Source: Vigna angularis
Lineage: Eukaryota > Streptophyta > Magnoliopsida > Fabales > Fabaceae
Assembly (NCBI RefSeq): GCF_016808095.1
Contig: NC_068975.1
Location: forward strand, 4,889,501-4,953,500
DNA length: 64,000 nucleotides
Reading direction: 5' to 3'
Made by a program: the position numbers and the translations under genes. Of the stretch, positions 47,230 to 61,397 are shown one piece after another. A model generated the notes under the pieces. The model ran no database searches. It was not told where the DNA came from and worked only from the letters and a program-made list of their open reading frames with translations. Every line of letters starts with the position of its first letter. The first letter of the stretch is position 1.

Positions 47230-48600
47230 TTAATGTCGTGAGTCCTTTGGGATACGATACTTGGTCTTACCATTTTATATTACTTGATACGATTCGGTAC
47301 ACTTGTTGGAGTCTTAACATTAGGTCGATAGCCGCCTTTTCCCTTTCCTCCTCAACGTTCTTCAAAACTTCTTCCAAGCGGCGGGATAACTCCTCGTTCG
47401 CCTTCAAATCAATTTCTTAGTCCTATCGAGTGGTACTCAATTCCTTAGCCATAACAGAACTGGTAGCCCCCACGACATAGGCCATACACAAAAAGAACCG
47501 AGTGTTTAGCTTATATGCCATGTACATGCCCTCCTCAATAGTCATTCCTTTAAAGGGCTTTTTCTCCTTGGAAGCTAGTTTGTACTGAATACCTTCAACA
47601 ATTCGAAGGTTGGGGTCCAGCGAGTAAGGGCCCCTCGAGTACGCTCCTTTTTCCCCTTTTATGGGAGGACACAAATCTTTCTCGGGAAGCCTTCCTTTTC
47701 GTTTTGCTTTTGGGAGCAGAAATCTGTTCAGAGGCCTTAGGAGTTGAAGAGGAATCAGGCCTTGGAGCTATCCGCAAGGCAGCAAGAATCGTGCGAGATG
47801 GCATTGTAGGCTTAAGAACGGGCAGACGAGCAGGAGCGAAGGACGTCTCCTCCCTAGTCTTCTTGACTTCCTCCTTCCGTTAGGCCATCATCATGGAAAA
47901 TGCACTAACTTTTCCCTTGTCGATTTCTAGGAGGAGATCTGCAACGTAAAACAAAATTTATATAAGTTACAAATGGCACCCAACGTAAAGTATTTTAAAA
48001 GGCTTACTGAACACTCTAGTACATAGAGTGTTGGAACCCAAGTAGCAATGAGCGTCCGGGAAGAGGTCCGACGGGTTAGCTGATCGAGCTAACTGATTGT
48101 TTCAAGCTCAACTGAAGTCATACTAAACTTGTCCCACGAGATTACTCTCTTGGGGTGCTCAGTCCAATAGAGAGGGAATTTGGGCTGACCAACGTCTGTA
48201 AAAAAGTGGGGCTGACCAGACTCCATTATTGCTACTTTGAAGAAGTTAGTCTTGAAATATTTGTATGATGTATTAAACAATGTACACAGTTGACGATCTT
48301 TCACGGACGTAAGCGAAATCCATAACTTATTCGGATGAGGCAACACCGAAGAAGAAGAGGAAGGAGGCAGGAGTAGGTGTGTAAGAGCAAGGGCAGTGCA
48401 GATAACAATAAAGGCATGCATAAAGGCCCACCCATTTGGGTGAAGCTATGTAGGTGTAAGAGCAAGGGCGGTGCACGAAAGACGCCTATATGAAATTCCA
48501 AGAAGGGAAGACAAATGCCCAAGTCACGAAACATGGTCGAGTAGACATACAAAAGACTCATCGGACGACCGCGCCTCGGACAACATTATTACCTGAAGAA
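47230..48600 (-). pseudogene. Decayed gag-like protein of a Tat/Ogre-type element
   Basis: Minus strand: 48561-48301 gives MFRDLGICLPFLEFHIGVFR. 48421-48089 gives MHAFIVICTALALTHLLLPP, then LWISLTSVKDRQLCTLFNTS, FKTNFFKVAIMESGQPHFF and KFPLYWTEHPKRV. 47804-47423 gives a basic linker and GMTIEEGMYMAYKLNTRFFL, followed by a Glu-rich coiled coil to about 47240. I know this succession from abundant plant retroelement gag-like proteins (FPLYWT.DP). Frames are broken between the pieces. Confidence 0.6.
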
Positions 48601-48879
48601 AAATAAGCAGCATGATCGGTTGAAGGAGAGATGAGAGGGAAAGTTTGAAAATGACAGCGACTTATGAGTTCCAATCTTAAGTGTTCATCCTAGTCCAATC
48701 TAGTGGTAGAGGACAGTTTCATCTTCAACATAGGCACAAATCCCACGTATCCACGTGTCCCATGATCAGCGGTTACCCTTAATGGCAATTGCTAGAGTAA
48801 CCGTGTTCTAATGTCGATGCCTTGAACGAGCAGGGCAAACAAGTTAGGCCACATGCGCAAACCCCATCGCAATTGATCA

Positions 48880-49330
48880 GTTGCTTGGGGCTTGGGGGCC
48901 CTGTGTACTACATGGTGTGTCGACCGGGAACACAGTCCGACGAATTACCAACCGATATGGGGCGTGGTTGATTGATGAAGACAACTGTTAAAGGTAGTTT
49001 AAGGCTAATTAATAGTATAACAACCATTAATGGATGGTAACAGGTACATTAACAATCAATAATGGTCAATTAATAGGTTTGATTACCATAAACTCTATAA
49101 ATACAGGTTTGATGTCAAGGTAAAGACATTTTTTGACATAATTCAATTCATTAAGACCTTCTTGAGAAACATATCTGACTTGAGCGTCAGAGTGTCTTCT
49201 GCAGGTCAAACACCGATCGATTTGGAGAATACTCGTGGAGAGGCGTGAATGATCGTGATACGGAGCAAGCCAAGACAGGATGATCCTCCCTCGACCCTAC
49301 ATAACCAAAATAGGTTGATTTCACTACTTT
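48880..49330 (+). mobile_element. LTR-like fragment with TATA box
   Basis: Text with TATAAATACAGG (49096), then 'ttcattaagaccttcttgag' and 'gacttgagcgtcagagtgtc' resembles Tat/Ogre-type LTR promoters and their downstream 5' ends. It points to the plus strand, opposite to the gag-like remnant on its left, so the two may come from different copies or an inversion. Confidence 0.4.
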
Positions 49331-49733
49331 TTAAAAATAGGATTCATCATTGGTTATCTAAAGATTATTGTTCAATTAATTATTGTCTTAGATTTTCAAA
49401 TTAATCAATGTAAATTCTAAATTAATTTGTTAGCGTTCTCACTCGTAACCAAAGTACATTCTTAATTAAAAGCAAGAACTTTGTAGATTAATCATAATAA
49501 ATTTAAGGCTTAATATCTTATTTTGTCCCCAATTTTGGTGAATTGTGTCAATTAGATCCATCCTTTTAAAAAAGTGTCAATTGCATCCTTACTTGCTAAA
49601 ATTTGCCTCAATCAAGTCTCTTCTGTTAAATACTCATATACGGCGTTAACTTTTTATTCTCTCTCCACTGTTTCACTGCAACGCAGCAGACCTTTCTTGC
49701 ACACTTGACACGTAAACTATTTTATGAATCCAA

Positions 49734-50365
49734 ATGAAACCTTCTCAATCTTCTTCCTCTGACTCTTGCCTCTCCTTCGATCACTACCTCACTGAGCTCC
49801 TCCACCCTAAAAGTCAATGACCCCTTTTCGAATTCGACTCCAAACCCCAAATAATCGACCTCGACACCCCTAAACCCCTCACATCGCTTCACAAGAAACC
49901 TCAATTAAATAGGAAACCTTCTCTGCAAATCTCTCTCCCAAGAAGACCGAGTGGACCCAATTTGGGAAACAGGATCCCAACCCGCCTGTGGTATTGTCGG
50001 AGAACCAGCCGGAGAAGAAGCACTACAGAGGAGTCCGCCAACGACCTTGGGGAAAGTTCGCCGCCAAGATTCGCGACCCGAAGCGCGGGTCGAGAGTGTG
50101 GCTTGGAACCTTCGACACCGCCAAGGCCTACGACCGTGCTACCTTTAGGCTTTGCGGCTCAAAGGCTATCCTCAACTTCCCGCTTGAAGCAAGCGCAGTG
50201 GAGGAGGTCGCCGACGCCGAAGGCGAAAAAAAGCAACGCCGCGAGGAGGAGGAGGTAGAAGAAGTCAAGCCGGTTGTGAAGAAGGAGAAAACAACGGAAC
50301 AAGAGGTGAAATGTTTTCGGGAGTTTTCGGAAGTGCCAAAGGTAGCGAATTTCCTGTCTGTGTGA
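49734..50365 (+). pseudogene. Captured AP2/ERF transcription factor fragment
   Basis: 49988-50365 encodes [20 protein letters not shown] then [40 protein letters not shown] and an acidic/basic tail. The AP2 domain of ERF5/6-type proteins normally reads FDTAIEAAKAYDRAAF; here [12 protein letters not shown] lacks four residues in the amphipathic helix. Upstream in another frame are FEFDSKPQIIDLDTP (49827) and KTEWTQFGK, also ERF5-like, so at least one frameshift separates them. A start MKPSQSSSSDSCLSFDHYLT lies at 49734 but stops soon. Non-functional as an ERF; the RNA could still be made. Confidence 0.85.
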
Positions 50366-50382
50366 AGGAGTTGGCAAGCCTG

Positions 50383-50890
50383 TTCTCCAGCGCTAACGCA
50401 CAACGCGAACACCAACGTGGTTAAGCTTGGCGACGGGATGGTGATGTGTCTGATGGAGACGCATAAGGGGGCGATTGTGATTGACCCTAATATGCTGGAA
50501 ACGGTGGGAAAGTTCGTGTACAGTGACTCGTTGGGGGTCTGATTCACTACGCACCCCGTTGTGAGGGATAAGGAGTTTGTGACGTTGTTTCCAGATTTGG
50601 TGAGAGCAGGGTACCTTGGGGTAAGGATGAAGCCCGATACCAATTGATATTTGGATATCTTAGCCTTAGATTGTGGAAAGATCATAATGCATAAGAGTGA
50701 CTTATGGTTTACTTAACATTGATTAATTAACAGGGTTGGACGGTTCAAAATACCACTGGATGGAAGTCTATATGGAGAACTAGATGCAACATTGGGTCTA
50801 AATGAACATGGGAAAGGCATGGACTTGTGCAGCATAAACCCTAATCATCTAGGAAAGAAATAAAGATATGTGTATGCTTGTGGAGCATAG
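50383..50890 (+). pseudogene. CCD8: Captured CCD8 (carotenoid cleavage dioxygenase 8) fragment
   Basis: The first piece (50383-50647) reads HNANTNVVKLGDGMVMCLME, IVIDPNMLETVGKFVYSDSL, a small indel and stop in place of GGLIHSA, then HPVVRDKEFVTLFPDLVRAG and YLGVRMKPDTN. After 86 bp with a splice acceptor (..TTAACAG|GG) the second piece (50734-50890) reads IPLDGSLYGELDATLGLNEH and GKGMDLCSINPNHLGKKYRY then VYACGA. Both match successive parts of CCD8, the strigolactone-pathway enzyme that converts 9-cis-beta-apo-10'-carotenal to carlactone. The retained intron shows DNA-level capture, not an RNA copy. Only an internal segment is present. Confidence 0.8.
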
Positions 50891-51384
50891 TGACCTTGTA
50901 ACCCCAATCAATTTCTTCTTCCCATTTTTTTTCTCTCTGATTTGTGTGTATTGTGTTAATTGATGGCAACGATGTTGAGAATAAAAGATATGATGGATGA
51001 ATTGATTGCTGACAATGGAGGTGGAGAATGAGTGGGAGAGAATAGAAGAGTGTTTGGGGTTGGATAATCAACAAATGAGTTATCTAAATAAGAGTAATGG
51101 AGGTGGAAAAATGGAGATTGTGCATTTGACTTTTTGTATTGGAATTGGAAGTATAACTGCATAAAAGGACGAAAAGATAGCACTGACAGAACGGCCTGTT
51201 GCGTTGCAGAGAATTAGATGAGAGAGAATAAAAAGTTAACTCTGTTTGTGAGTATTTAACGGAAGAGACTTGATTGAGGTAAATTTTACGAAGTAGAGAT
51301 ACAATTGACATTTTTTTAAAAGGAGAGATCTAATTGACACAACTCACCACTGGGGACAAAATAAGCTATTAAGCCTAAATTTAA

Positions 51385-54325
51385 CCAAAGTACATTTTTA
51401 ATTAAATATTATTATGTCTAATCATGTCTATTATTTTACCTTTTATATCAAGTAAAAAGCTAATTAACCAAAATACATTCTTAATTCATTCTTATTAAAT
51501 TTTTTACCACTAATCAAAGTACATTCTTAATTATTGGCAAAAACTCATTCAATCACATGAAAGCTTCTAACTTTAATTAAAATAAATTCTCAATTTAAAA
51601 ATAAAAACCCTTGGACACATATGGTTGATATGTTATGTACATTTAACACCATGCTAACTTGCTATAATGTAAAAATCATTACTTTTACTTGATTAAGAAA
51701 CAAAAGACAAAGATAAAAATAAATCACAAGAATCAAAATGACCAAAAAAATTTATTCATCAATTTTTAACATGTATATATAAGTTGAAATTGGACTTAAT
51801 TACTAATTTTGTCTCATTTTGAAATAAAAAATTGTTAAATAAAAAAAATTGCACTAAATAGAGTTGAAATTTTAAATATAAGGACCAAATTGAATTCTAG
51901 ACATTGTCATGTAAAACTTACACTGACACGTAATACTAATACTGACACTTGTTACTGACACTAGCACATGACACGATACAAACTTAACATGTGGCAGAAA
52001 ATTTTTGAACATAAACCGAAAAAAATTAAAAGAGTTAAGAAATACCATAAATTGACATATGATAAGTATAAGATAGTGTTAATTTTAGCATTTATTAAAT
52101 TAATTGTAAAATTATGATTAAAAATAAAATTTAATTAAAATATTATGAGTGACTATTGTTTATTAGTACTAAAAATGATATTTAATGTGGTAACAATGTT
52201 TTTCCATAAATCATAAATTTATTTAGGAAAAAGAGATTGATTAATAATCTTTATTCACTTACTAATATATTATTCTTATATTTATCTTATTCTACTCCTT
52301 GAGTCCATGCTTTCTTCTTGGACATTTTTTTAGTAGTTCAATTTAACACATTATTCAATATCCATTATTTTATTCTGATCTCTTATATGCTGTACATGTG
52401 TTTTACTGTCTCTGTTTGAAGTGGTAGCAGGAGCTAATTGGTCTTTATTCTTTTTTAGTGTAATAATGTGTCATAATGCATAACACTAAAACCAAAAAAG
52501 TAAAACTTATTGTTATTAACATAAATTTATCTTTTGTAGATACTTGTTGCATGCATATTCCTTTATTTAATTATAATTTTATTTTTTATTAAAAATTGTT
52601 AATTTAATAATCTCAAATCTAATACCGAGATAGTTTTTTTGTTATTAAGCTTCTACCATCAATCGTGATCAATTGTGTGATTGATCGTCAAAATAATTTT
52701 TTTATAATTGTTTTTTTAAGTATTAATCTTAAAATAAACTATGCATGTTTATAAAAAAAGTTAAAATTTGGAAATTAAATTTAAGCACTTACTATAGAAG
52801 AGAAAAAGAGTTGAGACTTCATGATACTATGATTGAGTTTATTTTCTTGGCAATCAGAACTAGGTTTTATTATCTTATCTTATTTTTTTTATACTTTTCT
52901 ATAATAGTGTTTATACATTATAATTTTTTATTTCATATAAAAATGTATAGATATGTGAATTAGAAAATATGAATCAAACTATTAAGACTCCATAAGAAAA
53001 GAAGAGCTGAGACTTTAATTGCATCACAAAAAAAAGTTGTGTACGTTTATAAAAATATAAGAAAAATAAATTAGAAAATATAGATAAATATTCTTTAAAT
53101 GAATAAGATAATAACAATATAAATATAATTGAAAACAATAATGTCTCGTAAAAGATTAAACAGAACGATCTTATTATCTATTGAAAAAGAAATATTAAAT
53201 AAAATTAATTACAATAATTTAATAAATAATTTAGCATCATAAAAAATTCGAAAAAAAATAAAATAAAATTATGATATATTTTAGCATAAGTTATTTTATT
53301 AGTAAATGAAAATATTTTATTCTTACTGCCTCATTTAGAACTATTACTAACTTGTATTGGAGTGTGTTTATAGGCACTCACAACTTTTTCAAACAAGCAA
53401 AGAAGAAACAGAGACATGGAGTATCTTGGCAAAAGATGTTAGATAAATTTAGAATGGTCCATGCAATTGAATGGAAAGCACACCATCGAAAGTAGCCACA
53501 AAGTAGTTTGTTTGTAAGTGAAAATAAGAGCACCACTAAACCAACCACTCACTACTAGTATTTGGACTTTAGTGCTTTTCTCAATGATATATTGAGATCA
53601 TGTGAATGTAGAAGTGTGGCACACTTACAAGTGTGTGCACCATGAAGAAAGGGAGAAGGGGTACACACACCTGGTGGAGCAAAGATAAAATTGTGAGTGT
53701 GTGGGAAAGAGAAGAACCACCGTGGAGAGGAAAGAAGAATAGAATTGTGTATTGTGAGTGAACAAAAGGAGAGTACATACTATTATGAATCCAAATTTGA
53801 GTTCAAGTCCCACACTTGATAGAAATGAGAAAGTAGAGCAAGGTGAAAGACTCATTAATCCATTGTCTTTAAGGCTTTGTTCACTTGAATGGATTTAGGG
53901 GAAAGTGATTGAATGAATTTGAAGGTAATTTTTTGTTGTTGTTTATTTGAGTAGATTTGGAAGTAAGTGAGAGTGGTTTTGGAAGTAAAGTTTCTAAGAA
54001 TTAGTGTAGAATTTGATTGATATGACAAATTAAAAAAATTTACTTCCAAATCCACTCATCAGTGGTTTTCACACAATTTAAGATCATCAATAAAGAGTAT
54101 GTTTCCTAAATACTACAAAAGATCTCCACCATAACACATTGTATTTCTAGTTTCCAATCATAACAAAAGGACTTATTAAATTACTAGGGAAAGCATTGTT
54201 AATCGACTAATACATAGCAACACTTTTATTTGACGCTTGAAACTCCATTATAATCTAACTAATATAGTTTGCCCAAAGTGCAGCTGGAGTCACTGAATTA
54301 GAAAAGATGAACTCATAGATGGTGC
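51385..54325. other. AT-rich intergenic spacer
   Basis: No gene recognised. A block at about 53870-54065, bounded by 'tttgttcacttgaatggattt' and 'acttccaaatccactcatca', repeats GATTTGGAAGTAA in both orientations and may be a MITE. The lack of anything else over nearly 3 kb is notable only for its base composition. Confidence 0.4.
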
Positions 54326-57530
<3,205 letters not shown>

Positions 57531-57580
57531 TTTGTTCACAACAACCAGGTTACTTGGTTTCTGTATCCTAAGTTCTTGTG

Positions 57581-57590
57581 TATTTTTATA
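57581..57590 (-). promoter_or_regulatory. TATA box of the carboxypeptidase-like gene
   Basis: Minus-strand TATAAAAATA, about 50 bp before the ATG at 57530. With transcription starting some 30 bp downstream, the 5' leader would be about 20 bases, so this supports that ATG over the two in-frame ones further upstream. Confidence 0.6.
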
Positions 57591-57599
57591 GACCATAAT

Positions 57600-60500
57600 G
57601 AGTGGCAAAAAATGCAGAACTGTTATCTTATGCTTGGAAGCATGTGAAAGAAAGAATAGAAAGATAACAACTACACTACTCTTGATCATGCATAGATCAG
57701 CCGGCTGGTTTATTTAGTTACTAACTTTGTTACTAACTTTGAACATTTCTGTGTTATTTGTTCCTCTAACTTTTTCTTACATTGATGCATGTACTTGTAC
57801 TTAAGTTTCATACTAATCACATTACTCTGTGAGTTAAGCGTCTGTGCTTGTTTCATGACTGCTTTTATGTGCACATCTTTGAAGCTTGACACGGCAATTG
57901 TCCAAAACATAGGACAGCGGGGTCGAAACTATATAATGTATAAAATAATCTCAAAACAAGAAGATGAATTTTGAATTTAAGAAAGATATGTATTCATCTT
58001 CTCAAAACATTGTTACGTTTTCTTTCTTAAGTGTAATAAAAAAAAAGTTTCAGCAAAAATGGTAGCGATTAACAAAAATATTTTAACATATTTCTTAATA
58101 TTGTCTTGTATTTAGGTTTAAATGTACTTCTGTTTCTCCTTTTGGTGGAAATTAGTTTATGAATTTAATTTAAGTAAACGGATATGATTTGTGAGGTTTT
58201 TATTTATTTTGATTAACGTTTTTCAATTTAGATGATGAGAAAAAGAAAAGCTATACGGAATAATTTATTTCTCCAAGTAATTTATTACTAAAAAGATTAA
58301 ATTTATCCTTATAAATATTCAACGTTTCTTTTATATAAAGTTTAAATTATATCATGTTTAAATATTTTTAATCATATGTTTAGAGAAAATTCCGCTGGGA
58401 AAGGACATTATATCAACTTTGAAAATGTAATAAATTAAAATGAGATAGAGAAATTAATGCGAAGTAAATATTTGAAAACAGTCAATTGAAAGCAGTAAAA
58501 CTAACTCAAAAGTAAATGTACACAAACATTAATTCAAACAAAGTGCAAAAATAGACAATTTAAAAGCTAGATGCAAACAATTGTAAATAAAAAAGAAAAA
58601 TAGAATAGTTACTTATTTTTACATGGTCAATATGTGTCATGGTTAATAAAAGTAAACTTGTTATGCCTCACCTTGATTTTATGCTTTGTGGTGATGGTTT
58701 AGAAAGATATCAAATGATCACCATAAAAAACAATCTTTTTATATCGGTTAAAATAAGTTTTTTATATCGATTTTCGAATAGGTATAAAAGCAAGAGTATA
58801 GAAAATATTTGATTTTTTATATCAATTTTAGATCAAATATAAAAAGTCTCACTTTTATACTTGTTATTTCCAAAACCGGTATAAAAAATCTATTATAAAC
58901 AGTCAAATCGTTGGAGAAAGTATTGAAGAAGACATCACCAAATTTATTATTAATTTGTTCCTTATCATACATAGCCCTTACAACTTTATAAAGCACACAA
59001 ATTCTATATAGAATAAGCTTTATATAGACTACTAAGAGCCTCAAAACTATAAAACCTATAAACTGTCTAACAAAAGTTATTGAAATTGTTAATAACAGGT
59101 AAAACTAAATACAAACGGTCCAGACTAGCTAAAGCAAGATTACAAGACTGGTAAAATTAGGTAAAATTGGTAAGCTCTTTTTCCCAACTGGTTAGTGTAG
59201 GTCAAATTAATTTTCAAGTTATATCCAATGGAATCCTTCACTGCCTATTCCAGATTACCCAATCAACTTAGACTAGTTCCAAATTACATCTTCAGCTTAG
59301 TCTAACTTATTTTGCAAGTTACCAATGTGATGCACATTCAAGTACAATTGTTCTCGTTCAAGGCTTTTCAAGCAAGCTTCCTTTATCAATATTTATGATT
59401 GGATCAAATGCTTCATTGCATACACTTTCACAATAGCAAAAATCATCCAAGCTGGACTATCCTCTCACGCGAACAACACAATCAAGCTAAGAAAAGAACT
59501 GCATTAACCACTACCATGTAATGCTAAGCATCCTTTTCTGAAAATGAAAACAAAACGAACTCATAATTAGCCTTCAACATGATAATATTATATGAATTCT
59601 CATGGAAATACCAAAGATTTAGGTACATCCTTTAAATTTTGCACTAAAAGACAAAGATTTAAAGAAGTCTAAAATTTGTTATCAATTTTGTCAATGCTGA
59701 CATAAGGCTTAACAATACCCCTATTATTCCAATATATAGAGCCTTTACGCAGGCTGGCAGAATCAGCTCCCCTTGGTGGGGTTTTCAAATGACATCCTTT
59801 AAAACCTATCCTTTCTCGTTACCTAGAAATCTCCATTTTCTTCTCTATAGTAACAGATTTAGAATCTCCATATGTTGGTATTCAAGATGTTGTCAAAGAC
59901 AGTTCTATGGCAGTAGGAGAAACATAATAGCCCCATTTTATCCAGGGTTTAAGGTTATATGTAAAGGAAAGTATTCAAGTTGCATGAACCATTCTTCTTA
60001 GCACAGTTACTTGAGTGAATGATATAGAGCTTTTCGTCATGCATAATTCCATTTTCATTTTACTAGTTGAGTAGAGAATCCAGAAGAATAATAAGGCTCA
60101 CCTTTGGCAATAATAAAAGGAATTGGTATTTGGCTTCTCAATCATAAGACGGTGTATCTTTAGTCATAGTCCTAATTATATTTAAGGCTGCTCGATGCAC
60201 AAGCCCCTCCTAGTCCTAATGGGGTTTAGGGAGGTTAAATATTTAAAGTCTTACCCTTACAAAGGATGCGGCAATTTCAAAGGTCTCATCCTCAACAAAT
60301 CCAACATATGAGTTTCCATTCTAAATTTGCATCCACAAGACAACATATATTGTCAAAACCAAACGTGATAAAACGAGGACCACATAAGCAGGAAGATATG
60401 AGAGTGAGATTACAGTGACTTTGTTCCTAGAAAATCACTTACAAAAATATTTCGACAGACTTTCATATTTACAAGTATAGATTACAAAATTTAAAATACT

Positions 60501-60990
60501 AGTATTGCAAATGTACATTATGCAATTATTCTTTCTTGAAAAACAATATTAGTTATAAATCATCAATTTAATGTTGAACACTGAAATTGTAGTGAAAAGT
60601 GAAATAACATTGCGCAATTGTGTCATTTTGTCTGTAATCATGTGATGGTAGAAAACAATAACTATCCTACCCCCTTCTACTGTTTTTCCAAATACTTCAG
60701 CCCTACCTTTCCACCACAATAAAAGGACTTTTAATCTCATGTGGGCCCCACTTATACCGAACCAAAAAAAACCCTTTGGTGGGCTCCACATGTACACACA
60801 AAGAAAACAATCCAAGAAAGGAAAATGGTATGTGGACAACGAATTTTTGACAACAATTTCACAAAGCCACGTGTCTTCTATGCATTGGCTAATTAAATTG
60901 AAAAAAAAAAGGAAGAGGTTATGAGGCGAGGGGTATTTTTGGGATTTTCAGTTTAAAATTTTAAGAAATGGCTTTGGCGGTTTAGGGTGG
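57600..60990. other. Intergenic spacer
   Basis: No gene recognised. At 58735-58895 repeated TTTATATCGGTT / AACCGGTATAAA phrases in both orientations look like the subterminal repeats of a CACTA-type DNA transposon or a derivative. The open frames at 59789 and 60549 have no family resemblance. Confidence 0.4.
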
Positions 60991-61029
60991 GCAATACGTG
61001 CGTTCAACCCTTCCATCTTGTCTGTCGCT

Positions 61030-61090
61030 CTCTCCTCCATCTTCACCCTTCCATCTTCTCTGTCGCTCTCTCCTCCATCTTCTCTGTCTG
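61030..61090. repeat. Short tandem duplication in a leader region
   Basis: 'cccttccatcttctctgtcgctctctcctccat' occurs twice in succession, just upstream of the Ulp1-like gene, probably in its 5' untranslated exon (an acceptor ..TTTTTGTAG lies at 61379). Confidence 0.6.
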
Positions 61091-61397
61091 GTTATTTTGT
61101 TGTGGATTTCCCATCTGGTGGAGGAGGCCGTGGAGCATTGTTATCCGTCTTTGTTGGTGTAAGTAAAAATGGCCGAGCCTTGACATTGTCTTTTACATTG
61201 TGTTTTTGGTGTTTCATTAAGCTTAATGATATAACGAGTGTGCAATGTTATCTTGTTAGGGCCGTTTCAATGGAAGGGAAAAAACCAAGTGTAAGAAAAA
61301 TTAAAATTTTGTGTTAATATATTATTTGATTATCATATCAATTGTAGGTATTAATAAATTGATCATAATTTTTTTGTAGTGGCGGCTTCTTATCTCG

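Larger units (their letters stand above)
49507..51375 (+). mobile_element. Pack-MULE carrying ERF and CCD8 fragments
   Basis: Inverted repeats of about 190 bp: 49507-49695 and 51190-51375 match in opposite orientation from GGCTTAATA.CTTATTTTGT through CAATCAAGTCTCTTC and GTTAACTTTTTATTCTCTCTC to CTGCAACGCA. The 9-bp target duplication TAAATTTAA is perfect (49498-49506 and 51376-51384). No transposase is present. Between the repeats lie, in the same orientation, a piece of an ERF transcription factor gene and a two-exon piece of a carotenoid cleavage dioxygenase 8 gene with its intron. Perfect duplication plus well-matched TIRs suggest a fairly young insertion. Confidence 0.93.

Noticed and set aside
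57531..57689. Earlier in-frame ATGs extending the carboxypeptidase by up to 53 residues
   Set aside because: The TATA box at 57581-57590 lies inside that stretch, and [11 protein letters not shown] gives a normal signal peptide.
59789..60001. Short plus-strand open frame of 70 residues
   Set aside because: No domain, no conserved context, and stops surround it; most likely chance.
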